Made by a program: the position numbers and the translations under genes
The notes under the pieces: generated by a model
The model's input: the letters and a program-made list of their open reading frames with translations, nothing else
Databases searched by the model: none
Told to the model about the DNA's origin: nothing
Shown: positions 26,562 to 35,066 of the stretch, piece by piece
Layout of the letters: each line of letters opens with the position of its first letter
Numbering within the stretch: the first letter of the stretch is position 1
NCBI RefSeq assembly: GCF_020405225.1
Contig: NZ_CP084473.1
Location: 248,001-312,000 of the forward strand
DNA: 64,000 nucleotides
Source: Natrinema sp. DC36
GTDB taxonomy: Archaea; Halobacteriota; Halobacteria; Halobacteriales; Natrialbaceae
Direction of reading: 5' to 3'

Positions 26562-26963
26562 ATGGCTAAGATCGAGATCACTGCCGAGGAATTGCTTGCT
26601 GAGGCCCGCCAGCGCATTGATGAAATCTCCGCCGAGGAAGCAATCAACCGCCACGGCGACGGGGAGGTAGTGTTCGTTGACGTACGAGATGAGAACGAAC
26701 TTGACGACGGGTTGATTCCGGGCACGGAACACGTACCCCGCGGCATGATCGAGTTCAAGGCCGACCCGACCAGCAACTACCATAACCTCGCATTCGATCC
26801 AGACAAGCAGTATGTCTGTTACTGCGCGGTTGGGTTACGCTCGGCATTCGTGACGGACCGCCTCAGGAGGATGGGCTACGATATCGTCAACCTTGACGGC
26901 GGGATTAAGGCCTGGCGCGATGCTGGCGGGGCGGTCGTCCCCTATGAGGTGGCGACAGCGTAA
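26562..26963 (+). CDS. Rhodanese-domain protein
   Basis: Single-domain sulfurtransferase-like protein of 133 residues. The N-terminal part includes ISAEEAINRHGDGEVVFVDVRDENE (the rhodanese entry motif). PGTEHVPRGMIEF follows, and the active-site loop is CYCAVGLRSA, with the catalytic Cys followed by a loop that ends in Arg. DIVNLDGGIKAWRDAGG is the usual C-terminal element. It could carry persulfide sulfur between partners. The ATG at 26562 gives MAKIEITAEE. Adjacent to and convergent with cstA; no thiosulfate or sulfur genes nearby. Confidence 0.88.
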   Translation: MAKIEITAEELLAEARQRIDEISAEEAINRHGDGEVVFVDVRDENELDDGLIPGTEHVPRGMIEFKADPTSNYHNLAFDPDKQYVCYCAVGLRSAFVTDRLRRMGYDIVNLDGGIKAWRDAGGAVVPYEVATA

Positions 26964-27008
26964 CCTGTTCGTAGCGTACACTGCGATAGCGACCCTGTCG
27001 ATAAACGA

Positions 27009-28772
27009 TCAATCATCGGCGGGATCAACGACTTCTGCGTCTCTCGTTCCCCACATTTTCCGGAGACCGGCATGGACGATGAACGCTGATAGTCCGAGTA
27101 GCGACACAACGGTGAGGATTTGCACGGCGGTTGAGACGAGCGAGAGTGGTGACGTAGACTCAACCCACGCCGGATCGAGAAGCCGCGCTACATTCGAGGA
27201 CGTGAGATAGACCAATGCCGAGGCGCTCATTGCGAAGACGAAGGCAGCTCCCGCGAGCATCGCCACCCGGATTCGGTTCCTGTCACTGGACGCCAGCCAG
27301 ACCGCAAGCGTGAACATCGAGAGGCTGGCGAAAATTTGGACCGACCCGCCGAACAGCGGCCACACTATATTCCACGAACCGCTGGCGACAAGCAGGTAGG
27401 CGGCGATGGTCTGGAGACTCGCGCTTGGAACGGGCCGAGAAAGGAGGCTACTTGTCGGTCCGTCCGTCGATTCAGTAATTTCGTCGAGGAAGTATCGTCC
27501 AAGACGGATCGAAGTATCGACAGTGGTGAGCGCAAACGCCGAGAGCATCAACGCCAGGAAGGCTGCGCCGACGCCTGGCGGGACGCCGACAGCACTTAGA
27601 ATAATGCCGCCGCCGGTGGCGAATGACGGGAGGGCGAGCTTCAGGCCAGTTCCTGTTGGGATTTGAGGAACGACCGCGATGGCACCCACGGCGATAACGG
27701 CAAGGACCCCCTCGAAGAGCGTTGTCCCGTACCCAATAGCCTGAGCATCGGTTTCACGGGAGAGTTGCTTGGGCGTCGTCCCACAACAGACCATGGAGTG
27801 GAGTCCACACACTGCGCCACAGAAAATGGTCGGAAACAGCATCGGAACGAGCGGTCCAACTCCGCCGAAGTCGTCACTCATGAACCCGGTGAACGGCTGC
27901 AGGTTCATGGTCAATGGCTCTGTAGCGGTGCCGAAGATGGTCCCGATGACGACGGCGAGGAGCATCCCAAAAAGGCCGGCGTACAGCAGGAACGATGAAA
28001 GATAATCCCGCGGCTGAAGCAACACCCACACTGGAAGGACGCTAGCGACGCACGCATACCCGAGGATAAGGAGGAACCACGCAGAGACGTTGGGGTTCAT
28101 CACCGTTGGAATGGGAAGTCTCGTGCCGTCCGAGACCAGCACGAGCGGGTGATCGAGACCGAGGAATACACCGGCCATGACGCCCGCGCCAAACAGTATC
28201 GATCCCACCAGAAACGGCAGATTGAGGCGCTTCCAATAGACGCCGAACAGAACCGCAAGTACAACGTAGAAGACGCTTGCCGTCGCGGCACTCGGGAAGG
28301 CATCGAAGATGACTGCCGTCATGAACGAGAGGACGCCGATGACGAGCAGGTTCGCGGCCACGGCGATCGACAGCAGCATTCGCTTCCCATCGCCGCCGAC
28401 GTAGCGGTTGAAGATGTGGCCAATCGAGCGTCCATCATGACGGATACTGGCGACCAGCGTCACAAAGTCATTGAGCCCGCCAAAGATGACCGTTCCAACG
28501 ACGATCCAAAGTACTGCGGGGACCCACCCCCAAGCGAGTGCCGCAGTAATCGGACCGATGATCACTGCCCCGCCAGCGATACTAGAGAAGTGGTGACCGA
28601 ATAGTACGGCCTTCGGTGATGGCACGTACTCCATGCCGTCCCGATGGCGGTGTGCAGGCGTCGTACGATCCTCGTCGAGGTCGAACGATCGATGCAGGAA
28701 TCGACCGTACACCATGTAAGCGATAGCAAAGATGACAACCGTCACGCCGAGGACCGTAAGTAACTTGGTCAT
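27009..28772 (-). CDS. cstA: CstA-family carbon-starvation / pyruvate or peptide transporter
   Basis: Polytopic membrane protein of 587 residues with about 15 hydrophobic segments. Family hallmarks are GHHFSSIAGGAVIIGPITA, WGWVPAVLWIVVGTVIFGG, LVASIRHDGRSIGH, GLHSMVCCGTTPKQL and TTVDTSIRLGRYFLDEI. Relatives import peptides or pyruvate when carbon is scarce. I start at the ATG at 28772 (MTKLLTVLGVTVVIFAI), where the first membrane segment begins; an upstream start adds nine unsupported residues. It converges with the rhodanese gene and has the IS remnant on its 5' side. Confidence 0.93.
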   Translation of the reverse strand: MTKLLTVLGVTVVIFAIAYMVYGRFLHRSFDLDEDRTTPAHRHRDGMEYVPSPKAVLFGHHFSSIAGGAVIIGPITAALAWGWVPAVLWIVVGTVIFGGLNDFVTLVASIRHDGRSIGHIFNRYVGGDGKRMLLSIAVAANLLVIGVLSFMTAVIFDAFPSAATASVFYVVLAVLFGVYWKRLNLPFLVGSILFGAGVMAGVFLGLDHPLVLVSDGTRLPIPTVMNPNVSAWFLLILGYACVASVLPVWVLLQPRDYLSSFLLYAGLFGMLLAVVIGTIFGTATEPLTMNLQPFTGFMSDDFGGVGPLVPMLFPTIFCGAVCGLHSMVCCGTTPKQLSRETDAQAIGYGTTLFEGVLAVIAVGAIAVVPQIPTGTGLKLALPSFATGGGIILSAVGVPPGVGAAFLALMLSAFALTTVDTSIRLGRYFLDEITESTDGPTSSLLSRPVPSASLQTIAAYLLVASGSWNIVWPLFGGSVQIFASLSMFTLAVWLASSDRNRIRVAMLAGAAFVFAMSASALVYLTSSNVARLLDPAWVESTSPLSLVSTAVQILTVVSLLGLSAFIVHAGLRKMWGTRDAEVVDPADD

Positions 28773-28852
28773 CTCTGCGTCACTCTCCTCCGGGTACACG
28801 TTTCTGCCTTACGAATCAGTCGGGGGGCGCTGTCAGATTAGAGTTTGAAGGA

Positions 28853-28900
28853 GTGAGGCGGTAGAATTCGTTGAGCTATGCCAGAATTCCACCGCCTCAC
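28853..28900. repeat. Hairpin enclosing the transposase start codon
   Basis: The 17-base arms at 28853-28869 and 28884-28900 pair with one mismatch, which would be a G-U pair in RNA. The 14-base loop contains the ATG (28878-28880) of the decayed transposase. Such a structure could hide the start codon in read-through transcripts. Confidence 0.7.
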
Positions 28901-29515
28901 CGGATCTAGCATCGAGATAGTTAGATTTTGTGGAGCGCGAGCAGACACCGCGCGAGCTCATGGAACTCAGTATCCACTCTAGTTGTGCGGATTATCACTT
29001 TCAGATACTGTCTCTGTCTTAGAGTGCTTCGGTGTCGAACGGGCGCGCTCGACCGTTCATAACTGGGTCCAAAAAGCCGACTTACAGCCGACAGACGGTG
29101 CCCAGCCGGATCACATCGCACTCGACGAAACCGTGATCCACCTCGACAATCGGCGCTACTGGCTGTACGCTGCTGTCGATCCCGAAACGAACAAATTTCT
29201 CCACGTTAGGCTGTTTCCGACGCGGAACGAGGGTGTTACCTCGATCTTTCTCTCTGAACTCACCGAGAAACACGATGTCGACAACGCCGTGTTTCTCGTC
29301 GATTCTGGACCGTGACTGATAGCTGCATTCAACCGACACGGCCTCCGATTTCGACACGAAACACACGGAAATCGGAACGCCGTTGAACGTCTCTTTAAAG
29401 AAGTAAAACGATGAACCTACCAGTTCGGAAATTGTTTCAGAAACGCCGAACCGAATACCGCCAAAACTTGACTCCAGAGCTACGCGTACGTATGGAATCA
29501 ACTAATCTGAACACG
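28853..29515 (+). mobile_element. Decayed IS6-family insertion element (transposase pseudogene)
   Basis: Remnant of an IS6-type element with a DDE transposase. Homology is readable across broken frames: FVERE.TPRELMELSI near 28930, LSLSDTVSVLECFGVERARSTVHNWVQKADLQP from 28995, then DHIALDETVIHLDNRRYWLY with the first catalytic Asp and FLVDSG with the second region. A stop interrupts at 29313, followed by LIAAFNRHGLRFRHETHGNRNAVERLFKEVKR with the final Glu, then more damage. At least three lesions are visible, so it cannot transpose. Its ends are not sharply defined on the right. It lies between cstA and the broken integrase. Confidence 0.82.
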
Positions 29516-29739
29516 GCCAGTCGGGGTGACACCCCATGCATTTTGATCTCACAGCCGCTCGTACCGAACTATTCTACCGCAGATATGCCTTTAAACTGCC
29601 GAAACGCCAGAATAGCTGGTCTCGCTTAATACACTTGATTAACTCAATAATCAAGCGTGATTTTATGGGAGTCGGCTCCCTTTCCGAACCACGAACGATG
29701 GAATCCAGCAGGAAATCGGCTCTCGAGGGTGAACGAGTG

Positions 29740-30876
29740 TGAATCGCGAATCAGCGTCAGTGCAGAACCGCTCGAAAAATTCCTTCGATCGAAGTCGAAG
29801 GGTGGGAAGGGAAGTGGGAACTACCAGCGGAATCTCGAGCGCTGCGTCGACGACTTCCTCGAGTGGCTCGAGGGGGATCCCCACTCGGGCGGGACGTTCG
29901 ACGAACTCGACGAGCGAACCTTCCGGCGATACGCGCGCGAGCTCACAAGCCGGGACCTCGCACCGGGGACGGTTCGAACGTACTACGCGCAAGTCAGCGC
30001 CTACATCGGCTGGTGTGTTCGCGAGGGGCTCCTCGAGGCGAACTACCCCCAGCGGAACGTCGCGAAGGAGCCGCTCCCCGACAACGATGGGCGACGTCCG
30101 GGGATCAGCAGGCCTGGACCGACGAACACCGGTCACTGATCACACGGTACGTCGACGAACGCGCACACGATGCTGCCGACGAGAAGGGGTTCGACGCTAT
30201 TCAGGAGTTCCGGGACCGAGCGCTCGTCTACGTCCTCTGCTACTCCGGGGTTCGCGGCGGAGAGATTGTTGCTGATCCCAAGGACGAGCGGCGCAACGGC
30301 CTCAAGTGGGGTGACGTCTCCCTCGAGGATCGGAAGATGACCGTCCTCGCGAAAAAACAGAACTGGTCCGATCGATCGCTGACGAAATAAGTGACAAATC
30401 TCATGTCGCGATACGAAGAACTGATCGACCCGGCTGGGGACGACTGGCCGGTATTTCCGACGTTCCATCTTCCGATGCTCTACGAGACGCTTCGAGCGGG
30501 ACTCCGTGAAGAACATGATTGGCCCGCGGACGATATCGAGGAGTTCGTCGACGGGTTCACGGGCCAACTGGACGTGTTCGACGCACTCCGTGACTACGAA
30601 TTAGCGCCGTCCTCGATCAACACGGACGGTGCTCGCCGAATCATGCGATTGTTGTGCGAGGAAGCCGAGATCGACCTCGAAGGGAAACACGGCTATCTCG
30701 CACCACACGGTGGACGTCGCGGTGCCGGCGAGGTAATGGTCCGACAGCGCGGCTTCACTGCCGCTGCTCGTCTTCTCGATAACAGCGAGGAAGTAGTTCG
30801 GAAGTCCTACTCACATATCGAGGTGAAAGAAATGGCCAAAGACGCCGGCGATGCGTTCGCAGAGCACGATACATGA
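29740..30876 (+). pseudogene. Tyrosine recombinase/integrase, frameshifted and with an internal stop
   Basis: Phage/plasmid-type integrase in three pieces. The SAM-like core-binding domain reads FLRSKSKGGKGSGNYQRNLE, then TFRRYARELTSRDLAPGTVR to about 30090, where the frame shifts. The catalytic domain then reads YVLCYSGVRGGEI (first catalytic Arg) to 30387. TAA at 30388 interrupts, and the same frame resumes with LMSRYEELIDPAGDDWPVFP, HGGRRGAGEVMVRQRGF (the HxxR motif) and VRKSYSHIE (nucleophile Tyr). Catalytic residues are intact but the gene is not. The original start is unclear because the 5' region holds several frames. It marks an old integration event beside the ppc scar at 31113. Confidence 0.82.
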
Positions 30877-31112
30877 GCGCTTTTTGATGGATCCCGGAAC
30901 AACAGATGGAATTAAGAAACTCCCCTCGAGGAAGCCCCAGTAGCGGAGCTCGAAAAGAAGCTTCACGACCATTACGTGGATCTAACCAGAGAAACGGGGA
31001 GCAGACTGCAGGCCCTACTATCCAAACGCTGAGGGAATCGGAGAGTCGGAAGGGCGCGGATCTCCGGCTTGCGTGACTCGGAATTCATCCCCCCCTCAGG
31101 TGGAGGGAGATG

Positions 31113-31187
31113 TCAACCTGTATTTTTCATTCCTGCTGCAATCCCCTTGACCGTCAGTCGGAGCGTTCGCTCTTCGATATCCGTTCG
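31113..31187 (-). pseudogene. Orphan 3' end of a second ppc gene
   Basis: On the minus strand this encodes RTDIEERTLRLTVKGIAAGM followed by KNTG and a stop, nearly the same as the end of ppc at 22564. About a fifth of the bases differ, mostly at third codon positions. Upstream codons bear no PEPC similarity. It is therefore a fragment of a diverged homologue, not a fresh duplicate. It lies just beyond the broken integrase. Confidence 0.78.
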
Positions 31188-31319
31188 GTGGTTCCGACCT
31201 CGATCTCGAGGCCAACTGAGGGGGGTTCGAACTCTTCTTCCGTAAGTTTCGACGGAGCGTTTCCACCAGAGGCTCAGAAATACCGCACAACTTAATCGAG
31301 AGACCTGCCAACTAGCAGT

Positions 31320-32147
31320 ATGGTTCGTCGAAGCGTGCTGTTCGCCCCCGGTGACAAACCCGCTCTCATGCGGAAAGCCGCCGAGAGCGACGCCGACGTC
31401 GTTGTCTTCGACCTCGAGGACGCAGTCGCCCCGGCAGACAAACAATGCGCACGCGAGGCCGTCCGAGAGGTGCTCGACGACGTCGAGTCCGACAGCGAAG
31501 TCTGCGTTCGCGTGAACCCGATCGGCATCTCGGCTGCGATCGACCTCGAGGTCGTTCTCGAGGGGCCCAACCCGGACAGCGTGATGCTCCCGAAGACGGA
31601 GGCAGCCGAGGACGTCCGAACGGTCGATCGGCTGCTCGAGGAACGCGACGCCGAGTTCCCGGTGCTGTCGCTCATCGAGTCCGCTGCTGGTGTCCTCCGG
31701 GCCGACGATATCGCGACGGCCGACGCGACAGATGCGTTGCTGTTCGGGGCGGAGGACCTCGCGGCAGACATCGGCGCAATTCGAACCAGCGAGGGAACGG
31801 AGGTGTTGTACGCCCGCGAGCGGACCGTGATCGCGGCCAGCGCCGCCGGCGTCGACGCGATCGACATCGTCTTCACCGATTACACAGACGTGGACGGACT
31901 TCGAGAGGAGACGACGTTTGCTGCGGGACTCGGTTACGACGGCAAAATGGCGATCCATCCCGACCAGGTCCCGATCATCAACGACGCGTTCACGCCAGAC
32001 GACGAGGACGTCGAGTGGGCCGAACGCGTGCTGGACGCGCAGGGTCAGACGGACGCGGGCGTGTTCGAAGTCGACGGCGAGATGATCGACGCTCCGCTCA
32101 TCGCACAGGCCGAGCGCATTGTGGAACGCGCCCGACAGGCGGAGTGA
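31320..32147 (+). CDS. CitE/HpcH-family CoA-ester lyase
   Basis: TIM-barrel lyase of 275 residues that cleaves or forms a beta-hydroxyacyl-CoA (malyl-, citramalyl- or HMG-CoA type). Signatures are RSVLFAPGDKPALMRKA, VVFDLEDAVAPADK (metal Glu/Asp), VRVNPIG, VMLPKTEAAEDV, LSLIESAAGVL, LLFGAEDLAADIG and GYDGKMAIHPDQV. The ATG at 31320 has an ACTTAATC box about 27 bases upstream, so it is leaderless. It faces the acyl-CoA carboxylase operon. With MaoC, carboxylase and dehydrogenase nearby, an HMG-CoA lyase role in leucine breakdown is plausible; citramalyl- or malyl-CoA lyase is the alternative. Confidence 0.87.
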   Translation: MVRRSVLFAPGDKPALMRKAAESDADVVVFDLEDAVAPADKQCAREAVREVLDDVESDSEVCVRVNPIGISAAIDLEVVLEGPNPDSVMLPKTEAAEDVRTVDRLLEERDAEFPVLSLIESAAGVLRADDIATADATDALLFGAEDLAADIGAIRTSEGTEVLYARERTVIAASAAGVDAIDIVFTDYTDVDGLREETTFAAGLGYDGKMAIHPDQVPIINDAFTPDDEDVEWAERVLDAQGQTDAGVFEVDGEMIDAPLIAQAERIVERARQAE

Positions 32148-32280
32148 CAGCCGGCGCTGTACGTCCGAATCCGAACGGAACGGAGCTCTTCCTGCCCGTT
32201 GTGTGCTCTCGCTCTCGTCGCGTGAGCCGAGGTTATCCGTCGATTCGAGTGCGAGACGGACGAATGTGCTCGACTATTCG

Positions 32281-32774
32281 ATGGGAACGCCTATTCCGCC
32301 ACCCGTCGCTTCAGAGCGTATGAAGGCTGTCGTTCGGGCTAACTTCGACGAGAGTGTCTCCGCCTACGACGCCTCCGAGCGGCGAACCGGCCGGTTCACA
32401 GCGCTCGCGTGGCTGCTGGCCGCCAAGATGTCGGCTCGAGCGGACGGTCCCTTCGCGACCGTCCTCGACGCCAGGATCGGTATGGGCGCGAGTACGCACG
32501 TCTTCGCCGCCCTCGACTGGGAGTCGCGGTCGCAGTCAGGAGCAAACGAGATCGAGGCAGCGCCCGACGATGTGTTCACCGTCACCGCAGGCACCTAGCG
32601 GTTCGCAACGACGACCGCGGACGTCCGGCGCTTCCACGCTATCCCAGCGATGGCGGCGCGCCTCTACCCGAAATCGAGAGCGAAGAACGCGTCGCGAAGG
32701 CGCGCGACCTGCTCGACGGTCTCGAGGGAACCGTCGAACAGCGATGGCGATGGATAGTCGACGTCGTCGAATAA
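32281..32774 (+). pseudogene. Class I SAM-dependent methyltransferase remnant
   Basis: The 5' part reads MKAVVRANFDESVSAYDASE and then VLDARIGMGASTHVFAALDW, a damaged form of the SAM-binding motif VLDxGxGxG. The frame stops at 32598. The 3' part, in another frame, reads EIESEERVAKARDLLDGLEG and ends EQRWRWIVDVVE, like the C-terminus of such enzymes. The middle of the domain is missing, so the gene carries at least one frameshift and an internal deletion. Confidence 0.6.
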
Positions 32775-32815
32775 TCTCCGGTACGTACCGTTTCGGCCCC
32801 GGTCGACCGGAATCG

Positions 32816-33280
32816 CTACGTTTCGCGCTCTCGTTTCAGCGAGAGCGCCGTCCGATCGAACTCGCAGACCAGCAGCTCGTCAGGATAGTTCACTTTGAAC
32901 ACCTCGACGTGCATGATGACGATGCCGCGCTCGCCGTCGCTGGTCTCGCGCTTGTCTGTCACCATCGACTGGACGCGGATGGTGTCCCCGTGGTGAACGG
33001 GGTTCGGGTGCTCGACGTTGTCGTAGGATAGATTCGCGACGATGGTCCCGTCGGTCGTGTCCGGAATCGTGATCCCAACGGCTAGGCTCATCGTGTAAAG
33101 GCCGTTGACCAGCCGCTCGCCGAACTGCGTCTCCGAGGCGAACTCCGCGTCGAGGTGGAGCGGCTGCTGGTTCATCGTCATATCACAGAACTGCTGGTTG
33201 TCGCGCTCGCTGATTGTCCGTCGCTTCTCGTGTTCGATGGTCTCGCCGACCTCGAACTCCTCGTAGTAGCGTCCCGTCAC
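32816..33280 (-). CDS. MaoC-family enoyl-CoA hydratase
   Basis: Hot-dog-fold hydratase of 154 residues. It starts YYEEFEVGETIEHEKRRTIS, then has DNQQFCDMTMNQQPLHLDAE, in which the Asn/Gln and His correspond to the MaoC hydratase motif. GLYTMSLAVGITI and VHHGDTIRVQSMVTDKRET follow. It is the last gene of the five-gene operon starting at 39745, with its ATG 2 bases after the carboxylase gene. It could hydrate 3-methylglutaconyl-CoA, or mesaconyl- or itaconyl-CoA, ahead of the CitE-type lyase encoded on the opposite strand. Confidence 0.88.
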   Translation of the reverse strand: MTGRYYEEFEVGETIEHEKRRTISERDNQQFCDMTMNQQPLHLDAEFASETQFGERLVNGLYTMSLAVGITIPDTTDGTIVANLSYDNVEHPNPVHHGDTIRVQSMVTDKRETSDGERGIVIMHVEVFKVNYPDELLVCEFDRTALSLKRERET

Positions 33281-33282
33281 AG

Positions 33283-35061
33283 TCAGATGATGGTCCCGTG
33301 TTTCTTGTCGGGCAGGTCCTTCTCGACGCTCTCGTAGAACGTGAAGCGGTTGGTGAGTTCCTCGCGCAGCGAGCTCGGCGGGACGATCTCGTCGATAACG
33401 ACCTCGCTGGCCATCCGATGGATGTCGATGTCCTCGCGGTACTCCTCGCGGAGCTCCTGCTCCACACGCTCGCGCTCGTCGGGATCGTCGATCTCGGCGA
33501 GCTTGCGGGCGTAGACAGCGTTGATCGCCGCTTCGGGCCCCATAATGGCGATCTCGCCAGAGGGGAGGCCGATGACGCTTTCCGGATCGTAGGCCGGCCC
33601 CGACATCGCGTAGATGCCCGCACCGTAGGCCTTGCGTACGACGACTGACTGCTTGGGGACCGTCGCCGACGAGGTCGCGTATATCATCTTCTTGCCCTGC
33701 TCGAGGATGCCCTCTTTTTCGACCTGCGAGCCGGCCATGAAGCCAGGGGTGTCACAGAGGTAGAGGAGTGGGATGTCGTAGGCGTCACAGGTCCAGATGA
33801 ATTGGGCCGCCTTCTCCGCGGCGTCCGGGAAGATCGCGCCGGCCCGGTGGGCGGGCTGGTTGGCCACGATGCCGACCGGGCGGCCGTCGATCCGGGCGAA
33901 GGAAGTGATGATCTCCTTCCCGAACTGCGGTCGCAACTCGAGTGTCGACCCGGCGTCGACGACCCGGTTGATAACGTCGAACATGTCGTAGCCCTTGTTG
34001 GGCTCCTGCGGAACGATAGCGTCGATCTCCGCCGGGGAGTCGGATGGCACCCGTCCGTCTGTTCGGGGCGGCTTCTCGTCGCTGTTGTTCGGCAGGTAGC
34101 CGATGAGTTTCGCGACTAGTTCTCGGGCGTGCTCCTCGTCCTCGGCGATGAGGTCCGCGCTCCCGGAGTACTGCGCGTGCACGTCTGGACCGCCGAGTTC
34201 CTGTAAGTCGATCTGCTCGCCGGTGACCATCTCGACCATGCGCGGAGAGGCGATCGCCATTGCGCTCACGTCCCGGACCATGACGGTGAAGTCGGCGAAT
34301 ATGGGCGTGTAGGCCGCCCCGGCGATACAGGGCCCGTAGAGGACGCAGATCTGGGGAACCCGCCCGGAGAGCATCGAGTGGTTGTAGTAGTACTTCCCGA
34401 TTCCCTCGCGGTTCGCGAAGAAACCGGTCTGCTGGTCGATCCGACCGCCCGAGGAGTCCATCAGGTACAGCACCGGCTTACCGGTCTTCAGGGCGCGCTG
34501 TTGCATTCGAAGGAACTTTTCGACGCCCTTCGCGGCCATACTGCCGCGCTTGACCGTGTAGTCGTTGGCCATGAAGTGGACGTCTCGGCCTTCGAACTCG
34601 GCGGCGCCCGTGATGAGACCGTCGGCCGGCAGCCGGTCGTCGGTGTCCTCGTCGGCGTTCGCACCGCCCGGATGCCAGTCGTCGAACGCCGCGAACTTTC
34701 CGTCCTCGAAGAGGAAGTCGTCGCCGAACCAGAGGTCGAGCCGGTCCCGGACGAACAACTTCCCTTGCTCGGGCAGTTGCTCGCGGTACTTCTCCGGACC
34801 GCCCTCGAGGATCTCGTCGATCTCCTCGAGCAGTGCTTCCTCGCGGGCCGTCGGTCCGAGGTCCGCGTTCGGTTCGGTCCCTGTTGCCGCGTCGACCCCG
34901 CTGCCGGCCGTCGCGTCAGACCCACCGTCGTAGGACGCGCTGCCGAGTTCGTTGCCGCCGTCGGTGACGACGGTCACGTCGTCCCGGTACTGCGACGCCA
35001 TCGCCTCGGCGATCGCCCGTGCCTGTGCTTCGGTCGCGTCGTCTGAAATTCTGACTCGCAT
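33283..35061 (-). CDS. Acyl-CoA carboxylase carboxyltransferase (beta) subunit, with an N-terminal extension
   Basis: Carboxyltransferase of 592 residues that moves CO2 from biotin to an acyl-CoA. The core has GRDVHFMANDYTVKRGSMA, LMDSSGGRIDQQ, LYGPCIAGAAYTPIFADF, FGKEIITSFARIDGRPVG, CDTPGFMAGSQVEKEGI and RKAYGAGIYAMSG, closest in style to methylcrotonyl/propionyl-CoA carboxylase beta chains. Residues 1-30 (RVRISDDATEAQARAIAEAM) form an extra strand-helix unit resembling small epsilon-type subunits, joined by an acidic Gly-rich linker. A GTG at 35070 overlapping the upstream stop (GTGA) is an alternative start adding three residues. Confidence 0.92.
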   Translation of the reverse strand: MRVRISDDATEAQARAIAEAMASQYRDDVTVVTDGGNELGSASYDGGSDATAGSGVDAATGTEPNADLGPTAREEALLEEIDEILEGGPEKYREQLPEQGKLFVRDRLDLWFGDDFLFEDGKFAAFDDWHPGGANADEDTDDRLPADGLITGAAEFEGRDVHFMANDYTVKRGSMAAKGVEKFLRMQQRALKTGKPVLYLMDSSGGRIDQQTGFFANREGIGKYYYNHSMLSGRVPQICVLYGPCIAGAAYTPIFADFTVMVRDVSAMAIASPRMVEMVTGEQIDLQELGGPDVHAQYSGSADLIAEDEEHARELVAKLIGYLPNNSDEKPPRTDGRVPSDSPAEIDAIVPQEPNKGYDMFDVINRVVDAGSTLELRPQFGKEIITSFARIDGRPVGIVANQPAHRAGAIFPDAAEKAAQFIWTCDAYDIPLLYLCDTPGFMAGSQVEKEGILEQGKKMIYATSSATVPKQSVVVRKAYGAGIYAMSGPAYDPESVIGLPSGEIAIMGPEAAINAVYARKLAEIDDPDERERVEQELREEYREDIDIHRMASEVVIDEIVPPSSLREELTNRFTFYESVEKDLPDKKHGTII

Positions 35062-35066
35062 TGTGT

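Noticed and set aside
22564-31187. Reading the two ppc 3' ends as attL and attR of one integrated element
   Set aside because: The intact ppc body lies between the copies instead of outside, and the longest identical run is only about 11 bases, so they are not a fresh attachment-site pair.
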